Part shown: positions 50,929 to 60,209 of the stretch, one piece after another | Position numbering within the stretch: the stretch's first letter is position 1 | Layout of the letters: each line of letters starts with the position of its first letter | Assembly: GCA_910586125.1 (NCBI GenBank) | Contig: CAJUHP010000018.1 | Span: 1 to 64,000, forward strand | Source: an uncultured Lachnospiraceae bacterium | GTDB taxonomy: Bacteria; Bacillota; Clostridia; Lachnospirales; Lachnospiraceae | DNA: 64,000 nucleotides | Direction of reading: 5' to 3' | The notes under the pieces: generated by a model | Seen by the model: only the letters and a program-made list of their open reading frames with translations | Told to the model about the DNA's origin: nothing | The model's database searches: none | Made by a program: the position numbers and the translations under genes

Positions 50929-52377
50929 ATGAGTCAGACAGTCATAGTCTTTGAGGAAGACTGTATTCTGGCCGCGGCGGGCCGGGAGGGCAGAAATCCG
51001 GTGGTTTCCGAGGTCAGGCGCATCGAACTGCAGGGGCAGGGAGATACGTTTGCCAGGTGGCAGCAGGCGCTGAACCGGCTGAAAACGGAATGGAAAGCGG
51101 ACAAGGTTCGTCTGGTGCTGCCCGCCAATCTGTGTTCGACCCGTGTGCTGACGCTGCCCTACAGCCGGGGCCGGCAGCTTCTGCAGATGGCGCAGAAGGA
51201 GGTGGCGGACAGCTTCGGCAATGAGACAGCGGATTTTTCCGTGCTCTATTCGGAGAAGAAAAACGGCGTGGATCTCTGCGCGGGAGGGGTGGAGCAGGGA
51301 AATCTGGAGCGGTTTCTTAAGATCTGCGGACAGGCGCAGATTGGCGTCGAGGGAATCACGGTTCCTCTGGAGGGCAGTCTGCACCTGCTGCAGCCGCTTT
51401 CCTCCTTTTGGGACAGCACGGCGATCTATCTTTTTTTTGAGGGCGAGGGGATGACCAGCATTCTGTGTCAGAACGGACGGCATTTGTATTCCAGCCGCAG
51501 CCGTCTGTTCGGAGAGCCGGGAACCCTGGATTTCGGTACGGAAATTGTGAGAAATATATCCGGTATTCTGCAGTTTTATGCAGGAAGACGAAAAGAAGAA
51601 AAAATTACAAAAGTGTACTATGCGGGCTGTCCGGCCGAAGATTTTCTGGTCAGCGAGGAGGGAATCCGAAATCTGAATCTGACCGTGGAGCCGATGGCGG
51701 TGCCGGGCGTAGCCATGCCGGACGGACAGAAGACGGAGGACTGGCTGCCCTGCATCGGCGCTTTGATGCGCGGCAAAAAAGAAAAGCAGATTGACCTAAG
51801 CCGGATTTACCGGCAAACAGAAAAAAAAGCCGGAAAGCCGGCGCATGTCGGGCGTCATCTTGCCGCTCCCGGCGCCGTGCTTTTTCTGTGTCTGGCGGCG
51901 TGGGGCGGCGTTGCGGTATGGAATCATACGCAGCAGCGTGAAGCGGAGGAAAAGCAGGCGTGGATTCAGGAGCAGCAGGAGCAGTATCTTCACGCGCAGG
52001 AGCTGTCGGATGATTTGCTGCACATCGAGGGCGCAATCGCCGCGGTAAAGCGGACCAATGAGAATCTGTCGGTATATCCGGACTGGACAAGCGGGATTGT
52101 CAGCCGGATTGAGAGCGCCGGCGGCAGCGAGATCGACCTGCAGGTGAATGGCTACGACGCCGTGAGCGGAGTTTTGACGTTCCAGGCTGCAAGCCGCCAG
52201 GTTATTGACATTCCGGCCTACATCCGAAAGCTGCAGGAGACGGGCCTGTTTCACGCGGTGGATTACACCGGATATTCCTATGAAAACGATTGGTATACCC
52301 TGTCTCTTTCCTGTACGCTTGAGGGAAAGAGCTCCGAGCAGGTGCAAAAAGAAGCAGGGCAGAAGGAGGAGCGCTGA
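50929..52377 (+). CDS. PilM-PilN fusion-like assembly protein
   Basis: A 482-residue protein. Residues 1 to about 290 have the actin-like PilM pattern of alternating strands and helices (FEEDCILAAAG, KVRLVLPANLCSTRVL, AIYLFFEGEGMTSILCQ, DFGTEIVRNISGILQFYAGR). A single membrane segment (about 308-327, LAAPGAVLFLCLAAWGGVAV) precedes a PilN-like periplasmic-side part with a coiled coil (330-380) and a ferredoxin-like domain. It links the cytoplasmic ring to the membrane complex. In Gram-negatives pilM and pilN are separate genes. The stop overlaps the next start (TGATGA). Confidence 0.75.
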   Translation: MSQTVIVFEEDCILAAAGREGRNPVVSEVRRIELQGQGDTFARWQQALNRLKTEWKADKVRLVLPANLCSTRVLTLPYSRGRQLLQMAQKEVADSFGNETADFSVLYSEKKNGVDLCAGGVEQGNLERFLKICGQAQIGVEGITVPLEGSLHLLQPLSSFWDSTAIYLFFEGEGMTSILCQNGRHLYSSRSRLFGEPGTLDFGTEIVRNISGILQFYAGRRKEEKITKVYYAGCPAEDFLVSEEGIRNLNLTVEPMAVPGVAMPDGQKTEDWLPCIGALMRGKKEKQIDLSRIYRQTEKKAGKPAHVGRHLAAPGAVLFLCLAAWGGVAVWNHTQQREAEEKQAWIQEQQEQYLHAQELSDDLLHIEGAIAAVKRTNENLSVYPDWTSGIVSRIESAGGSEIDLQVNGYDAVSGVLTFQAASRQVIDIPAYIRKLQETGLFHAVDYTGYSYENDWYTLSLSCTLEGKSSEQVQKEAGQKEER

Positions 52378-53006
52378 TGAAACTGGAATTGACCGAGCGG
52401 GATATTTTGCTTTTGAAGCTTTCCGTCATTGCGCTGATCGTCTTTCTGACGGTGCGTTTTCTGATTATGCCGGGAATCGGAAGCGGGCAGGAGCTCCGTC
52501 TGGAAAACGAACTTCTGCAGGATACCATAGAAGAGATGGAGGCCGCGATTTCTTCGATTCCGGCCCTGCAAGAACAGATCAAAGAAAAACAGAATGAACT
52601 GTCCGAGTACTCCCGGCGGTATTATGGGAAGATGGAAAATCATCAGGTGGACGAACTGCTGACGGGCCTGGCGCTGAAACACGGTCTGTTTCCGGTTTCG
52701 CTCTTGATCGGCGTGACAGAGCCGCAGATCCCGGAGGCTTACCGGTATGGGCTGACCTCAGAGAACACAGCCGTTCTGTCAGAGGAGTATATTCTGACCG
52801 GAAAAGCGAGAATAGCTCTTCGCGGAGACGAGGCCGACGTCTATGCGTTTCTGGATGATATCGAAGAAACTATGCCGGCGGTCCGTGTGATTTCCATGCA
52901 TTTGGAGGAGAGGAGCTGGCTGGACGCGGAAGGTAACTCTTTTGTGCAGACGGAGGCGGGCTTTGAGCTGGAGATTATCATGTGCGAGATAGAAGCGGCA
53001 AAGTGA
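52377..53006 (+). CDS. PilO-like assembly protein
   Basis: A 209-residue protein: short cytoplasmic N-terminus, membrane segment at 10-33 (LLLKLSVIALIVFLTVRFLIMPGIG), coiled coil (about 35-85, ELRLENELLQDTIEEMEAAIS), and a C-terminal ferredoxin-like domain with IALRGDEADVYAFLDDIEE, as in PilO/GspM. It should partner with the PilN part of the preceding protein. The ATG overlaps the previous stop codon. Confidence 0.72.
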   Translation: MKLELTERDILLLKLSVIALIVFLTVRFLIMPGIGSGQELRLENELLQDTIEEMEAAISSIPALQEQIKEKQNELSEYSRRYYGKMENHQVDELLTGLALKHGLFPVSLLIGVTEPQIPEAYRYGLTSENTAVLSEEYILTGKARIALRGDEADVYAFLDDIEETMPAVRVISMHLEERSWLDAEGNSFVQTEAGFELEIIMCEIEAAK

Positions 53007-53021
53007 GAGAGGAGGCGGGCT

Positions 53022-54698
53022 TTGAAAACAAATCTGAGAATCGGAGAGATATTGACCGAGCGGGGATATGTCAGCCAGGCGCAGATGGAAGAAGCGCTGG
53101 CGTATCAGAAGGAACACAGGGATCGCCGCGTGGGCCAGATCTTGATCGAGCTGCATTTTGTGACGGAGCAGCAGGTGCTGGAGGCGTTAGCCAGCAGGCT
53201 GGAGATGGAGATCGTGGACGTGGCGGCGCAGAGGGTGGATCTGGACGCGGTGGCTATGCTCGACAAGGAACTGGCGGAGAAAAATTTGTTTCTTCCTCTC
53301 AGCGTGAAAAACCACACGATGGTTTTAGTGACAAACGATCCTCTGAACTATTTTGCGCTGGAGGAGGCGCGCCAGCAGACCGGCTGTTATCTGGATATCC
53401 GCCTTAGCGAAGAAAAACCGCTGCGCCAGGCGATTTCCTACTACTTTGCGGAGGTGGGGGCCAGGCAGGCCGCCATTCAGGCAAACGCGGGCTTTGGCGT
53501 GGACGAACTGGAGGAACTGGGCGTTACGGATCTGGAGAATGCGGACGAGGAAGCGCCGGTGATCCATCTGTTGAACAGTCTGGTGGAGCGGGCCATCAAG
53601 AGCAATGCCAGCGACATTCACATCGAGCCGTTTGAGCGGGAAACCAAGGTGCGGATGCGGATTGACGGCGTGATCATGGAGTATGTGACGCTGCAGCGAA
53701 ACGTGCATCAGTCGCTGATTGCCCGCATCAAGATCATGTCCGGTCTGGATATCGCGGAAAAGCGGATTCCCCAGGACGGTCATTTTCGGGTGAGAACAGA
53801 GAGCGGTCCGGTCAATATCCGCGTCTCTCTGATTCCCACGGTATTCGGAGAAAAGGCGGTGCTGCGCGTCCTGACTTCATCGGGGCAGCTTGACTATGCC
53901 GGGCAGTTCGGCATGGACGATGAGAGTTACCAGCGTTTTCTGCCCATGTTAAACTGTTCTAACGGCATTATCTATATCACCGGCCCCACCGGAAGCGGCA
54001 AATCCACGACGCTGTATATGGTGCTGGATTATCTGTCGGAGCGCATGCTGAATATCTCGACCATCGAGGATCCGGTGGAAAAGAATGTGCCCGGCATCAA
54101 TCAGACCCAGGTCAATCCGCCGGCGGGGCTGACCTTTGAAGTCGGCCTGCGGGCGCTTCTGCGCCAGGACCCGGATGTGATTATGGTGGGAGAGACGAGA
54201 GACAAGGAGACGGCCGAGATTTCGGTCCGTGCCGCGATCACCGGCCATGTCGTGCTCAGCACGCTGCACACCAACGACGCGGCTTCCAGCATCGTCCGTC
54301 TGGAAGATATGGGGGTGGAAACGTATCTGGTAGCCAATTCGCTGGTGGGCATGGTGGCTCAGCGCCTGATGCGCAAGGTATGCACAAACTGTGCGCAGGA
54401 GATGGAAACTTCTCCGGAAGAGCGCCGTTTTCTGGGAGAGGATGTGAAGCGGGTGCGCCGGGGCAGGGGATGCAATCACTGCAACCACACCGGATACCGG
54501 GGCCGGATCGCGGTGCATGAGATTTTGACGGTGGACGCGCCGCTGCGCCGGCTGATCAGCCGCCAGGCTTCCATGGAAGAGATCGTGAACTATGCCAGAG
54601 AACAGCAGCAGATGCGCACCCTGAAGGAAAACGGGGTCAAGCTGGTAAAGGACGGCGTGACGACGCCGGAAGAACTGATGAAGATCGCGTACGAGTGA
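53022..54698 (+). CDS. pilB: Type IV pilus extension ATPase PilB
   Basis: A 558-residue GspE-family ATPase. An N-terminal MshEN-type domain (about 1-150: LRIGEILTERGYVSQAQMEEAL) precedes the motor core: Walker A GPTGSGKSTT (near 320), Asp box EDPVEKNVPG, Walker B LRQDPDVIMVGETRD (near 385), His box TGHVVLSTLHTNDA, and a tetracysteine zinc site CTNC and CNHC near 453-485. The MshEN domain is a c-di-GMP binding module in several PilB proteins. The start is TTG after GGAGG, 15 bases past the previous stop. It is the last gene of the locus. Confidence 0.92.
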   Translation: MKTNLRIGEILTERGYVSQAQMEEALAYQKEHRDRRVGQILIELHFVTEQQVLEALASRLEMEIVDVAAQRVDLDAVAMLDKELAEKNLFLPLSVKNHTMVLVTNDPLNYFALEEARQQTGCYLDIRLSEEKPLRQAISYYFAEVGARQAAIQANAGFGVDELEELGVTDLENADEEAPVIHLLNSLVERAIKSNASDIHIEPFERETKVRMRIDGVIMEYVTLQRNVHQSLIARIKIMSGLDIAEKRIPQDGHFRVRTESGPVNIRVSLIPTVFGEKAVLRVLTSSGQLDYAGQFGMDDESYQRFLPMLNCSNGIIYITGPTGSGKSTTLYMVLDYLSERMLNISTIEDPVEKNVPGINQTQVNPPAGLTFEVGLRALLRQDPDVIMVGETRDKETAEISVRAAITGHVVLSTLHTNDAASSIVRLEDMGVETYLVANSLVGMVAQRLMRKVCTNCAQEMETSPEERRFLGEDVKRVRRGRGCNHCNHTGYRGRIAVHEILTVDAPLRRLISRQASMEEIVNYAREQQQMRTLKENGVKLVKDGVTTPEELMKIAYE

Positions 54699-54873
54699 GG
54701 GCAAAGAAACACCCTTTGGAATATTTTGCGGATAAAACAGAGCCGATGGACTGTGAAAAACTCATTTCACAATTCATTGGCTCTGCGGTATTTTATGTCC
54801 CCGGCAAAAATTTCAACCTCTGCCCCATCATAAATCGATGTATTTCCATTTCTGCTTTATTGCCTTCCCCTCC
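54699..54873. other. Intergenic stretch after the pilus locus with a long hairpin
   Basis: The hairpin at 54739-54785 is the only feature. No gene is seen. Confidence 0.5.
54739..54785 (+). terminator. Probable terminator of the pilus operon
   Basis: CAGAGCC (54739-54745) pairs with GGCTCTG (54779-54785), and inner GTGAAA with TTTCAC. Only a short T-rich tail (ATTTTAT) follows. Confidence 0.5.
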
Positions 54874-54933
54874 TTGACATGCTCCCAAAGCAATGCTAGA
54901 CTACTCTTCGTAACAGATGATTAACGTAGTTAA
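54874..54933 (+). promoter_or_regulatory. marR promoter with palindromic operator
   Basis: TTGACA (54874-54879), 17-base spacer, TAGACT (54897-54902). A perfect palindrome TTAAC-GTA-GTTAA sits at 54921-54933, just past the expected start point. The same palindrome recurs before the exporter genes, so it is the likely MarR operator. Confidence 0.7.
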
Positions 54934-54983
54934 ATATAGAGGCGGCGGATAGAAATACAATCAAAAATGGGGTAAGGAGATAA

Positions 54984-55451
54984 ATGAAACCGGTAGGAAT
55001 CGAACAGGAATTGATACAGGCACTGGGCCGTCTGGGAAAGATGCATATGGGAAATCTTTTTCAGGGCATCACCAGAGGGGAATTTTCCGTGCTGCTCGCG
55101 CTGGAACAGTATGAAAAGCAGCATCAGGGAGAGGGGATCAAGGCATCAAGGCTGGCAGAGCTGGCGGAGGCGTCGCCGCAGGCGCTGTCCCGGACGCTGC
55201 GCGGACTGGAGAGCAAGGGATACGTGCAGAGGAAAGCCGATCCCCGCGACCGGCGCAATGCCTGCATCTGTTTGACTGAGCCGGCCCATGATGCGATGGA
55301 GGCAGGAAAAAGGCGGATGAATCTGCTTTTTGGCCGCGTGGTGGAAGAGATGGGGGAGGAGGAGATCCGGGAACTGACCGTGCGTCTGAACCGTCTGGTG
55401 GATGTGATGCGCCGTGTGGGAGCCGGGGAGAATGCGGAGCCGCTTGCTTAG
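54984..55451 (+). CDS. MarR family transcriptional regulator
   Basis: A 155-residue winged-helix repressor. The DNA-binding part runs from EFSVLLALEQYEKQHQG through ASRLAELAEASPQALSRTLRGLESKGYVQRKADPRDRRNACICLT, with the standard DPRDRR wing. Terminal helices form the dimer. It is divorced from the exporter genes by its own promoter yet shares their operator, so it should repress both until an unidentified ligand is bound. Site: GTAAGGAG, nine bases before the ATG. Confidence 0.85.
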   Translation: MKPVGIEQELIQALGRLGKMHMGNLFQGITRGEFSVLLALEQYEKQHQGEGIKASRLAELAEASPQALSRTLRGLESKGYVQRKADPRDRRNACICLTEPAHDAMEAGKRRMNLLFGRVVEEMGEEEIRELTVRLNRLVDVMRRVGAGENAEPLA

Positions 55452-55508
55452 TGTTTGGAAATATCCGGGGCATTCTTTGAAAACTTTGTGATTTTTTCCT
55501 TGTGCTTC

Positions 55509-55567
55509 TTGACAGAGGGGAAACGCGGTGTTAGACTACGTTTCACAGCAAATCTTAACATAGTTAA
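55509..55567 (+). promoter_or_regulatory. Exporter promoter with the same MarR-type palindrome
   Basis: TTGACA (55509-55514), 17-base spacer, TAGACT (55532-55537), and TTAAC-ATA-GTTAA at 55555-55567. Architecture and distances closely match the marR promoter. Confidence 0.7.
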
Positions 55568-55676
55568 ATAATTTGTTTGGTCCGGCGCGGCTGTCCGGCC
55601 TTTATCCGTTTGCGGAGGAAAGCGGCGCGGCCGTGGAGCCTGGACACAGCGCATCAAAAAAGAGAGGAGACAGAGG

Positions 55677-57968
55677 ATGCTTAGAATTCTGAAATACCTG
55701 CGGGGCTTTGAGGCGTCGGTTGCGGCGATCCTGGTTCTGCTGGTTCTGCAGGCTTATGGAGATCTGGCTCTGCCCAATTACACCTCCCGGATTGTGGATG
55801 TGGGCATTCAGCAGGGCGGCATCGATCAGGCGGCGCCAGAAGTCATACGGGAAAGCGAATTTCATAAGCTGTTGTTTTTGATGACAGAGGAAGAGCGGGA
55901 GCTGGTGCAGAATTCCTACGAGCGCATAAGCCGTGACACGCTGGAGACTTCGGACTATGAGAAGTACCAAACGACCTATCCGCTTCTTAAGGAAGAGCCC
56001 CTGTACCGGCTGAAGGCGAAGGACGGACAGACAAAGGAGCAGTTGGAAGACTGTTTTGGTTTTCCCATGGTTATGCTTTCGTTTCAGGAGGAGGCAGGAG
56101 CTAACCAAGTTCTGCCGGAGGGAGATCTGCCGGACGACGAGATTCTTCGTCTGCGCGAGGCGGTGGCCGGGCAGATGGGCGATATGTCGGAGACGCTGAT
56201 CGCCCAGAGAGCGGTTCTCTATGTGCGCGGCGAATATGAGGCCGTCGGGGTGGATCTGGGAAAGCTTCAGACTAAGTATCTGCTTCGGACGGGAACCAGT
56301 ATGCTGGGGATCTCGATTCTGATTATGAGTACGGCGATTCTGATCGGTCTGCTGGCGGCTAGGACGGCGGCAGGCGTCGGAATGAAGCTGCGCCGCCAGG
56401 TCTTTGGGAAGGTGGTTTCTTTTTCTCACACAGAGCTGGACCGTTTTTCCACGGCCTCTCTGATCACGCGCAGCACCAACGATATTCAGCAGGTGCAGAT
56501 GGTTTCGGTGATGCTGCTGCGCATGGTGGCCTACGCTCCGATTCTGGGAATCGGCGGGATTGTCAAGGTGGCCAACACCCGGACCGGGATGAGCTGGATC
56601 ATTGTGGTGGCGGTGGCTGCCGTAGTGTCGCTGGTCTTAGTGCTGATGAAGGTTGCCATGCCCAAATTCCGCAAAATGCAGGAGCTGGTGGACCGGATGA
56701 ATCTGGTGGCCAGGGAGATCCTGACTGGTCTTCCGGTCATTCGTGCGTTCAGCCGGGAGCGCTACGAGGAAAAGCGCTTTGACCGGGCCAACCGGGATCT
56801 GATGGATACGCAGTTGTTTACCAACCGGGTCATGACCTTTATGAATCCCATGATGATGCTGATTATGAACGGTGTGACGATTCTGATTGTCTGGGCGGGC
56901 GGCCAGGGGATCGACATGGGCAATCTTCAGGTCGGAGATATGATCGCCTTTATCACCTATACCATGCAGATTGTCAGCTCTTTTCTGATGCTGACCATGG
57001 TATCGATCATGCTGCCCCGCGCCGGGGTTGCTGCCAGACGAATCGACGAGATCAGGGAGACGCAGCCGGTGATCGGGGATGCGCTGGAGACCGAGCTGGT
57101 TCACAGAGAAAAAGGAGACTGGAAGGGCGAGCTGGTATTTCACGACGTAAGCTTTCGTTACCCCGGCGCGGACGAGGATGCGCTGGAGCATATTTCCTTT
57201 GCGGCACAGCCGGGAAAGACCACGGCCATTATAGGAAGTACCGGCTGCGGCAAGAGTACGCTACTAAATCTGATTCCCCGCTTCTATGATGTGACGCAGG
57301 GCGACGTGACAATCGACGGGGTGGATATCCGAAAAATCCCGCAGAAGGAGCTGCGTGACCTTCTGGGATATGTGCCGCAGAAGGGCGTGCTCTTTTCCGG
57401 CACCATTGAGACAAACTTGAAATTCGGCGGCGGAGAGATTACGGATACACAGATGCAAAAAGCGGCGGAGATTGCGCAGGCATCGGAGTTTATTCAGACC
57501 AAATCCGACGGGTATGACAGCCCGATTTCGCAGGGAGGCACCAATGTGTCCGGCGGTCAGAAACAGCGTCTGTCCATCGCCAGAGCCATCGCCAAAAATC
57601 CCAAGATATATCTGTTTGACGACAGCTTTTCCGCCCTGGATTACAAGACGGACATCGCGCTGAGGAGGGCGCTGTCCGTGCGCACGGCCGAGGCCACGGT
57701 GCTGATTGTGGCCCAGCGGATCAGCACCATTCTTCACGCGGATCAGATTATTGTGCTGGACGAGGGCAAAATCGCTGGGATCGGCACGCATGAGGAGCTG
57801 CTGCAAAGCTGCAGATCGTATCAGGAAATCGCCCGCTCGCAGCTTTCGGAGGAAGAACTGTCCAAAGGGACGGCGCCGGCTGCGGCCAGAGAGGCAGCAA
57901 ATCAAGAAGGAGCCGTGACGGCTTCGGGCGCGCAGGAAAAAACGCAGAAAGGAGGGAGCAGGATATGA
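55677..57968 (+). CDS. Heterodimeric ABC exporter subunit with degenerate catalytic site
   Basis: A 763-residue permease-ATPase. Membrane segment 1 is at about 14-32, and an unusually long external insert (about 40-210) carries many charged residues. Membrane segments continue at about 215-235, 280-300, 315-330, 400-420. The ATPase has Walker A GSTGCGKST, NVSGGQKQR signature and Walker B IYLFDDSFSALD, with Asp in place of the catalytic Glu, as in the inactive-site subunits of heterodimeric exporters. The C-terminal tail (about 725-763) is disordered. It overlaps its partner by 4 bases. Confidence 0.85.
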   Translation: MLRILKYLRGFEASVAAILVLLVLQAYGDLALPNYTSRIVDVGIQQGGIDQAAPEVIRESEFHKLLFLMTEEERELVQNSYERISRDTLETSDYEKYQTTYPLLKEEPLYRLKAKDGQTKEQLEDCFGFPMVMLSFQEEAGANQVLPEGDLPDDEILRLREAVAGQMGDMSETLIAQRAVLYVRGEYEAVGVDLGKLQTKYLLRTGTSMLGISILIMSTAILIGLLAARTAAGVGMKLRRQVFGKVVSFSHTELDRFSTASLITRSTNDIQQVQMVSVMLLRMVAYAPILGIGGIVKVANTRTGMSWIIVVAVAAVVSLVLVLMKVAMPKFRKMQELVDRMNLVAREILTGLPVIRAFSRERYEEKRFDRANRDLMDTQLFTNRVMTFMNPMMMLIMNGVTILIVWAGGQGIDMGNLQVGDMIAFITYTMQIVSSFLMLTMVSIMLPRAGVAARRIDEIRETQPVIGDALETELVHREKGDWKGELVFHDVSFRYPGADEDALEHISFAAQPGKTTAIIGSTGCGKSTLLNLIPRFYDVTQGDVTIDGVDIRKIPQKELRDLLGYVPQKGVLFSGTIETNLKFGGGEITDTQMQKAAEIAQASEFIQTKSDGYDSPISQGGTNVSGGQKQRLSIARAIAKNPKIYLFDDSFSALDYKTDIALRRALSVRTAEATVLIVAQRISTILHADQIIVLDEGKIAGIGTHEELLQSCRSYQEIARSQLSEEELSKGTAPAAAREAANQEGAVTASGAQEKTQKGGSRI

Positions 57969-59881
57969 GCGAAAATACGGGAAATCAGAGGCGGCCGATG
58001 CGGGGCGGCATGGGTCACGGTCCCGGCCACGGGATGATGGGGGAGAAGCCGAAGGATTTTAAGGGTTCCATCCGCAAGATGTTAAAGGTGGTGAAGACGT
58101 ACCGCATCGGTCTGATCTTTGTGATTGTGTTTGCGGTGGGAAGCACCATATTTGATATTCTGGGTCCCAAGATTCTGAGCCGCGCAACCGACGAACTGTT
58201 TGCGGGCCTGACGAAAAAGGTACAGGGACTGGGCGGGATTGATTTTGCAAAGGTGGGACAGATTCTTTTGCTGCTCCTGGGCATGTATGTTCTCAGCTCG
58301 ATCTTTGCCTTCGTACAGGGCTGGATTATGAGCGGGGTGTCGCAGAAGGTCAGCTATCAGTTCCGCAGGCAGATTTCCGAGAAAATCAGCCGTATGCCCA
58401 TGAACTATTTTGAGTCCCGCACCAACGGCGAGGTACTCTCCCGCATCACCAACGATGTGGATACGCTGGGACAAAGCCTGAATCAGAGCATCACGACGCT
58501 GATCACTTCCGTCACCACCATGATCGGCGTGCTGATTATGATGCTGTCCATCAGTCCGCTGATGACGCTGATCGCACTGGTGATCCTGCCGGTTTCCTCC
58601 CTTCTGATTATGGTTGTGATGAAGAAATCTCAGAAATTTTTCCGCAGCCAGCAGGAATATCTGGGGCATGTAAACGGCCAGGTGGAGGAAGTCTACGGCG
58701 GCCTGAACGTGGTAAAGGCTTTTAACCGGGAAGAACAAGTGATAGAAGAGTTTGACCGCGATAATACCATGCTGTATCAGTCCGCCTGGAAATCACAGTT
58801 TCTCTCCGGCATGATGCAGCCTATCATGCAGTTTGTGGGCAATCTGGGCTATGTGGGCGTGGCGGTTTCCGGCAGTATGCTGGCGATCAGCGGCAGAATT
58901 ACCGTGGGCAGTATTCAGGCGTTTATCCAGTATGTCCGCAGGTTTACCCAGCCGATCATACAGATCGCGCAGGTCACAAATATGTTGCAGTCCATGGCCG
59001 CGGCGGCCGAGCGGGTGTTCGAGTTTCTGGAGGAGAACGAGGAAGATCAGAAAGCGGCGTCCCATGCCGTGCTGACGGAGAAAAAGACGGCAGAGGACGG
59101 GAGCATGACGAAAGAGACAAGACCTGTGACCATAGAGGATCTGAAGGGGCAGGTGACGTTCGAGCATGTGCGGTTCGGTTATCAGCCGGATAAGATTATC
59201 ATCGGGGATTTCAGCGCTGTGGTGCAGCCCGGCCAGATGGTGGCGATCGTAGGTCCGACCGGCGCAGGAAAGACGACCATGGTCAAGCTTTTGATGCGTT
59301 TTTATGACGTCAATGCGGGAAGCATCCGGATCGACGGCTATGATATCCGCGATTTTGACCGCAGCGAACTGCGGGAGGCGTTCGGCATGGTTTTACAGGA
59401 TACCTGGCTTTTTAAGGGAACCATTATGGAAAATATCCGCTACGGAAGGCAGGATGCCACCGACGAAGAGGTGATCGAGGCGGCCAAGGCAGCCCATGCT
59501 CACCGCTTTATCCAGACGCTTCCCGGCGGCTATCAGATGGAGCTGAACGAGGAGGCAAGCAATGTCTCCCAGGGGCAGAAGCAGCTTCTGACGATCGCCA
59601 GAGCTATTTTGGCGGACAATAAGGTTCTGATTCTGGACGAGGCAACCAGCTCGGTGGATACCCGCACCGAGCAGAGGATTCAGAAGGCCATGAGCAATCT
59701 GATGCGGGGCCGCACCAGCTTTGTCATCGCCCACCGTCTGTCCACGATCAAGGACGCGGATCTGATCCTGGTTATGAAAGACGGCGATATTGTGGAACAG
59801 GGAACCCATGACGAGCTGCTCTTGCGCGGCGGCTTCTATGCAAAGCTGTATAACTCACAGTTTGAGGAGGCGACGGCGTAA
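57965..59881 (+). CDS. Heterodimeric ABC exporter subunit with canonical catalytic site
   Basis: A 638-residue permease-ATPase. An N-terminal Gly/Met/His-rich tail (RRPMRGGMGHGPGHGMM) precedes membrane segments at about 45-70, 95-115, 180-225, 300-325. ATPase motifs: Walker A GPTGAGKTT (near 430), NVSQGQKQLL signature and Walker B VLILDEATSSVD with the catalytic Glu. Together with the upstream subunit it makes an exporter with one active site, as for TM287/288-type multidrug pumps. MarR control fits efflux of a toxic compound. The cargo is unknown. Confidence 0.88.
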   Translation: MSENTGNQRRPMRGGMGHGPGHGMMGEKPKDFKGSIRKMLKVVKTYRIGLIFVIVFAVGSTIFDILGPKILSRATDELFAGLTKKVQGLGGIDFAKVGQILLLLLGMYVLSSIFAFVQGWIMSGVSQKVSYQFRRQISEKISRMPMNYFESRTNGEVLSRITNDVDTLGQSLNQSITTLITSVTTMIGVLIMMLSISPLMTLIALVILPVSSLLIMVVMKKSQKFFRSQQEYLGHVNGQVEEVYGGLNVVKAFNREEQVIEEFDRDNTMLYQSAWKSQFLSGMMQPIMQFVGNLGYVGVAVSGSMLAISGRITVGSIQAFIQYVRRFTQPIIQIAQVTNMLQSMAAAAERVFEFLEENEEDQKAASHAVLTEKKTAEDGSMTKETRPVTIEDLKGQVTFEHVRFGYQPDKIIIGDFSAVVQPGQMVAIVGPTGAGKTTMVKLLMRFYDVNAGSIRIDGYDIRDFDRSELREAFGMVLQDTWLFKGTIMENIRYGRQDATDEEVIEAAKAAHAHRFIQTLPGGYQMELNEEASNVSQGQKQLLTIARAILADNKVLILDEATSSVDTRTEQRIQKAMSNLMRGRTSFVIAHRLSTIKDADLILVMKDGDIVEQGTHDELLLRGGFYAKLYNSQFEEATA

Positions 59882-59945
59882 CGCATTCACCCATTTACCT
59901 TCCCCTGCATATAATACCGGAAGAGGAGCTTTTCGGAGGCAAGGG

Positions 59946-60209
59946 ATGCGCCTGTACGATTTAAAAGAAAAAGAAGTGATCAACGTCTGCGACTGCCGCA
60001 GGCTCGGCTTTGTCAGCGACGTGGTGTTTGAATTTCCAAGCGGCCATATCGCGGCCTTTATTGTGCCGGGGCCCGGTCATATCTGCGGCATATTCGGCCG
60101 GGATACGGAATATGTGATTCCTTTTTCCTGCGTCCGCCAGATCGGCGGCGACATTATTCTGGTGGATGTCAAAGTGGAGGAGATCCTGCAAAAATGTGAG
60201 GGATTCTGA
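59946..60209 (+). CDS. ymxH: YlmC/YmxH family sporulation protein (PRC-barrel)
   Basis: An 87-residue protein opening MRLYDLKEKEVINVCDCRRLGFVSDV, with the PRC-barrel strands up to DIILVDVKVEEILQKC. Members are present in spore formers and are tied to sporulation, mechanism unknown. The start at 59946 follows GGAGGCAAGGG. It sits 64 bases after the exporter stop. Confidence 0.85.
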   Translation: MRLYDLKEKEVINVCDCRRLGFVSDVVFEFPSGHIAAFIVPGPGHICGIFGRDTEYVIPFSCVRQIGGDIILVDVKVEEILQKCEGF

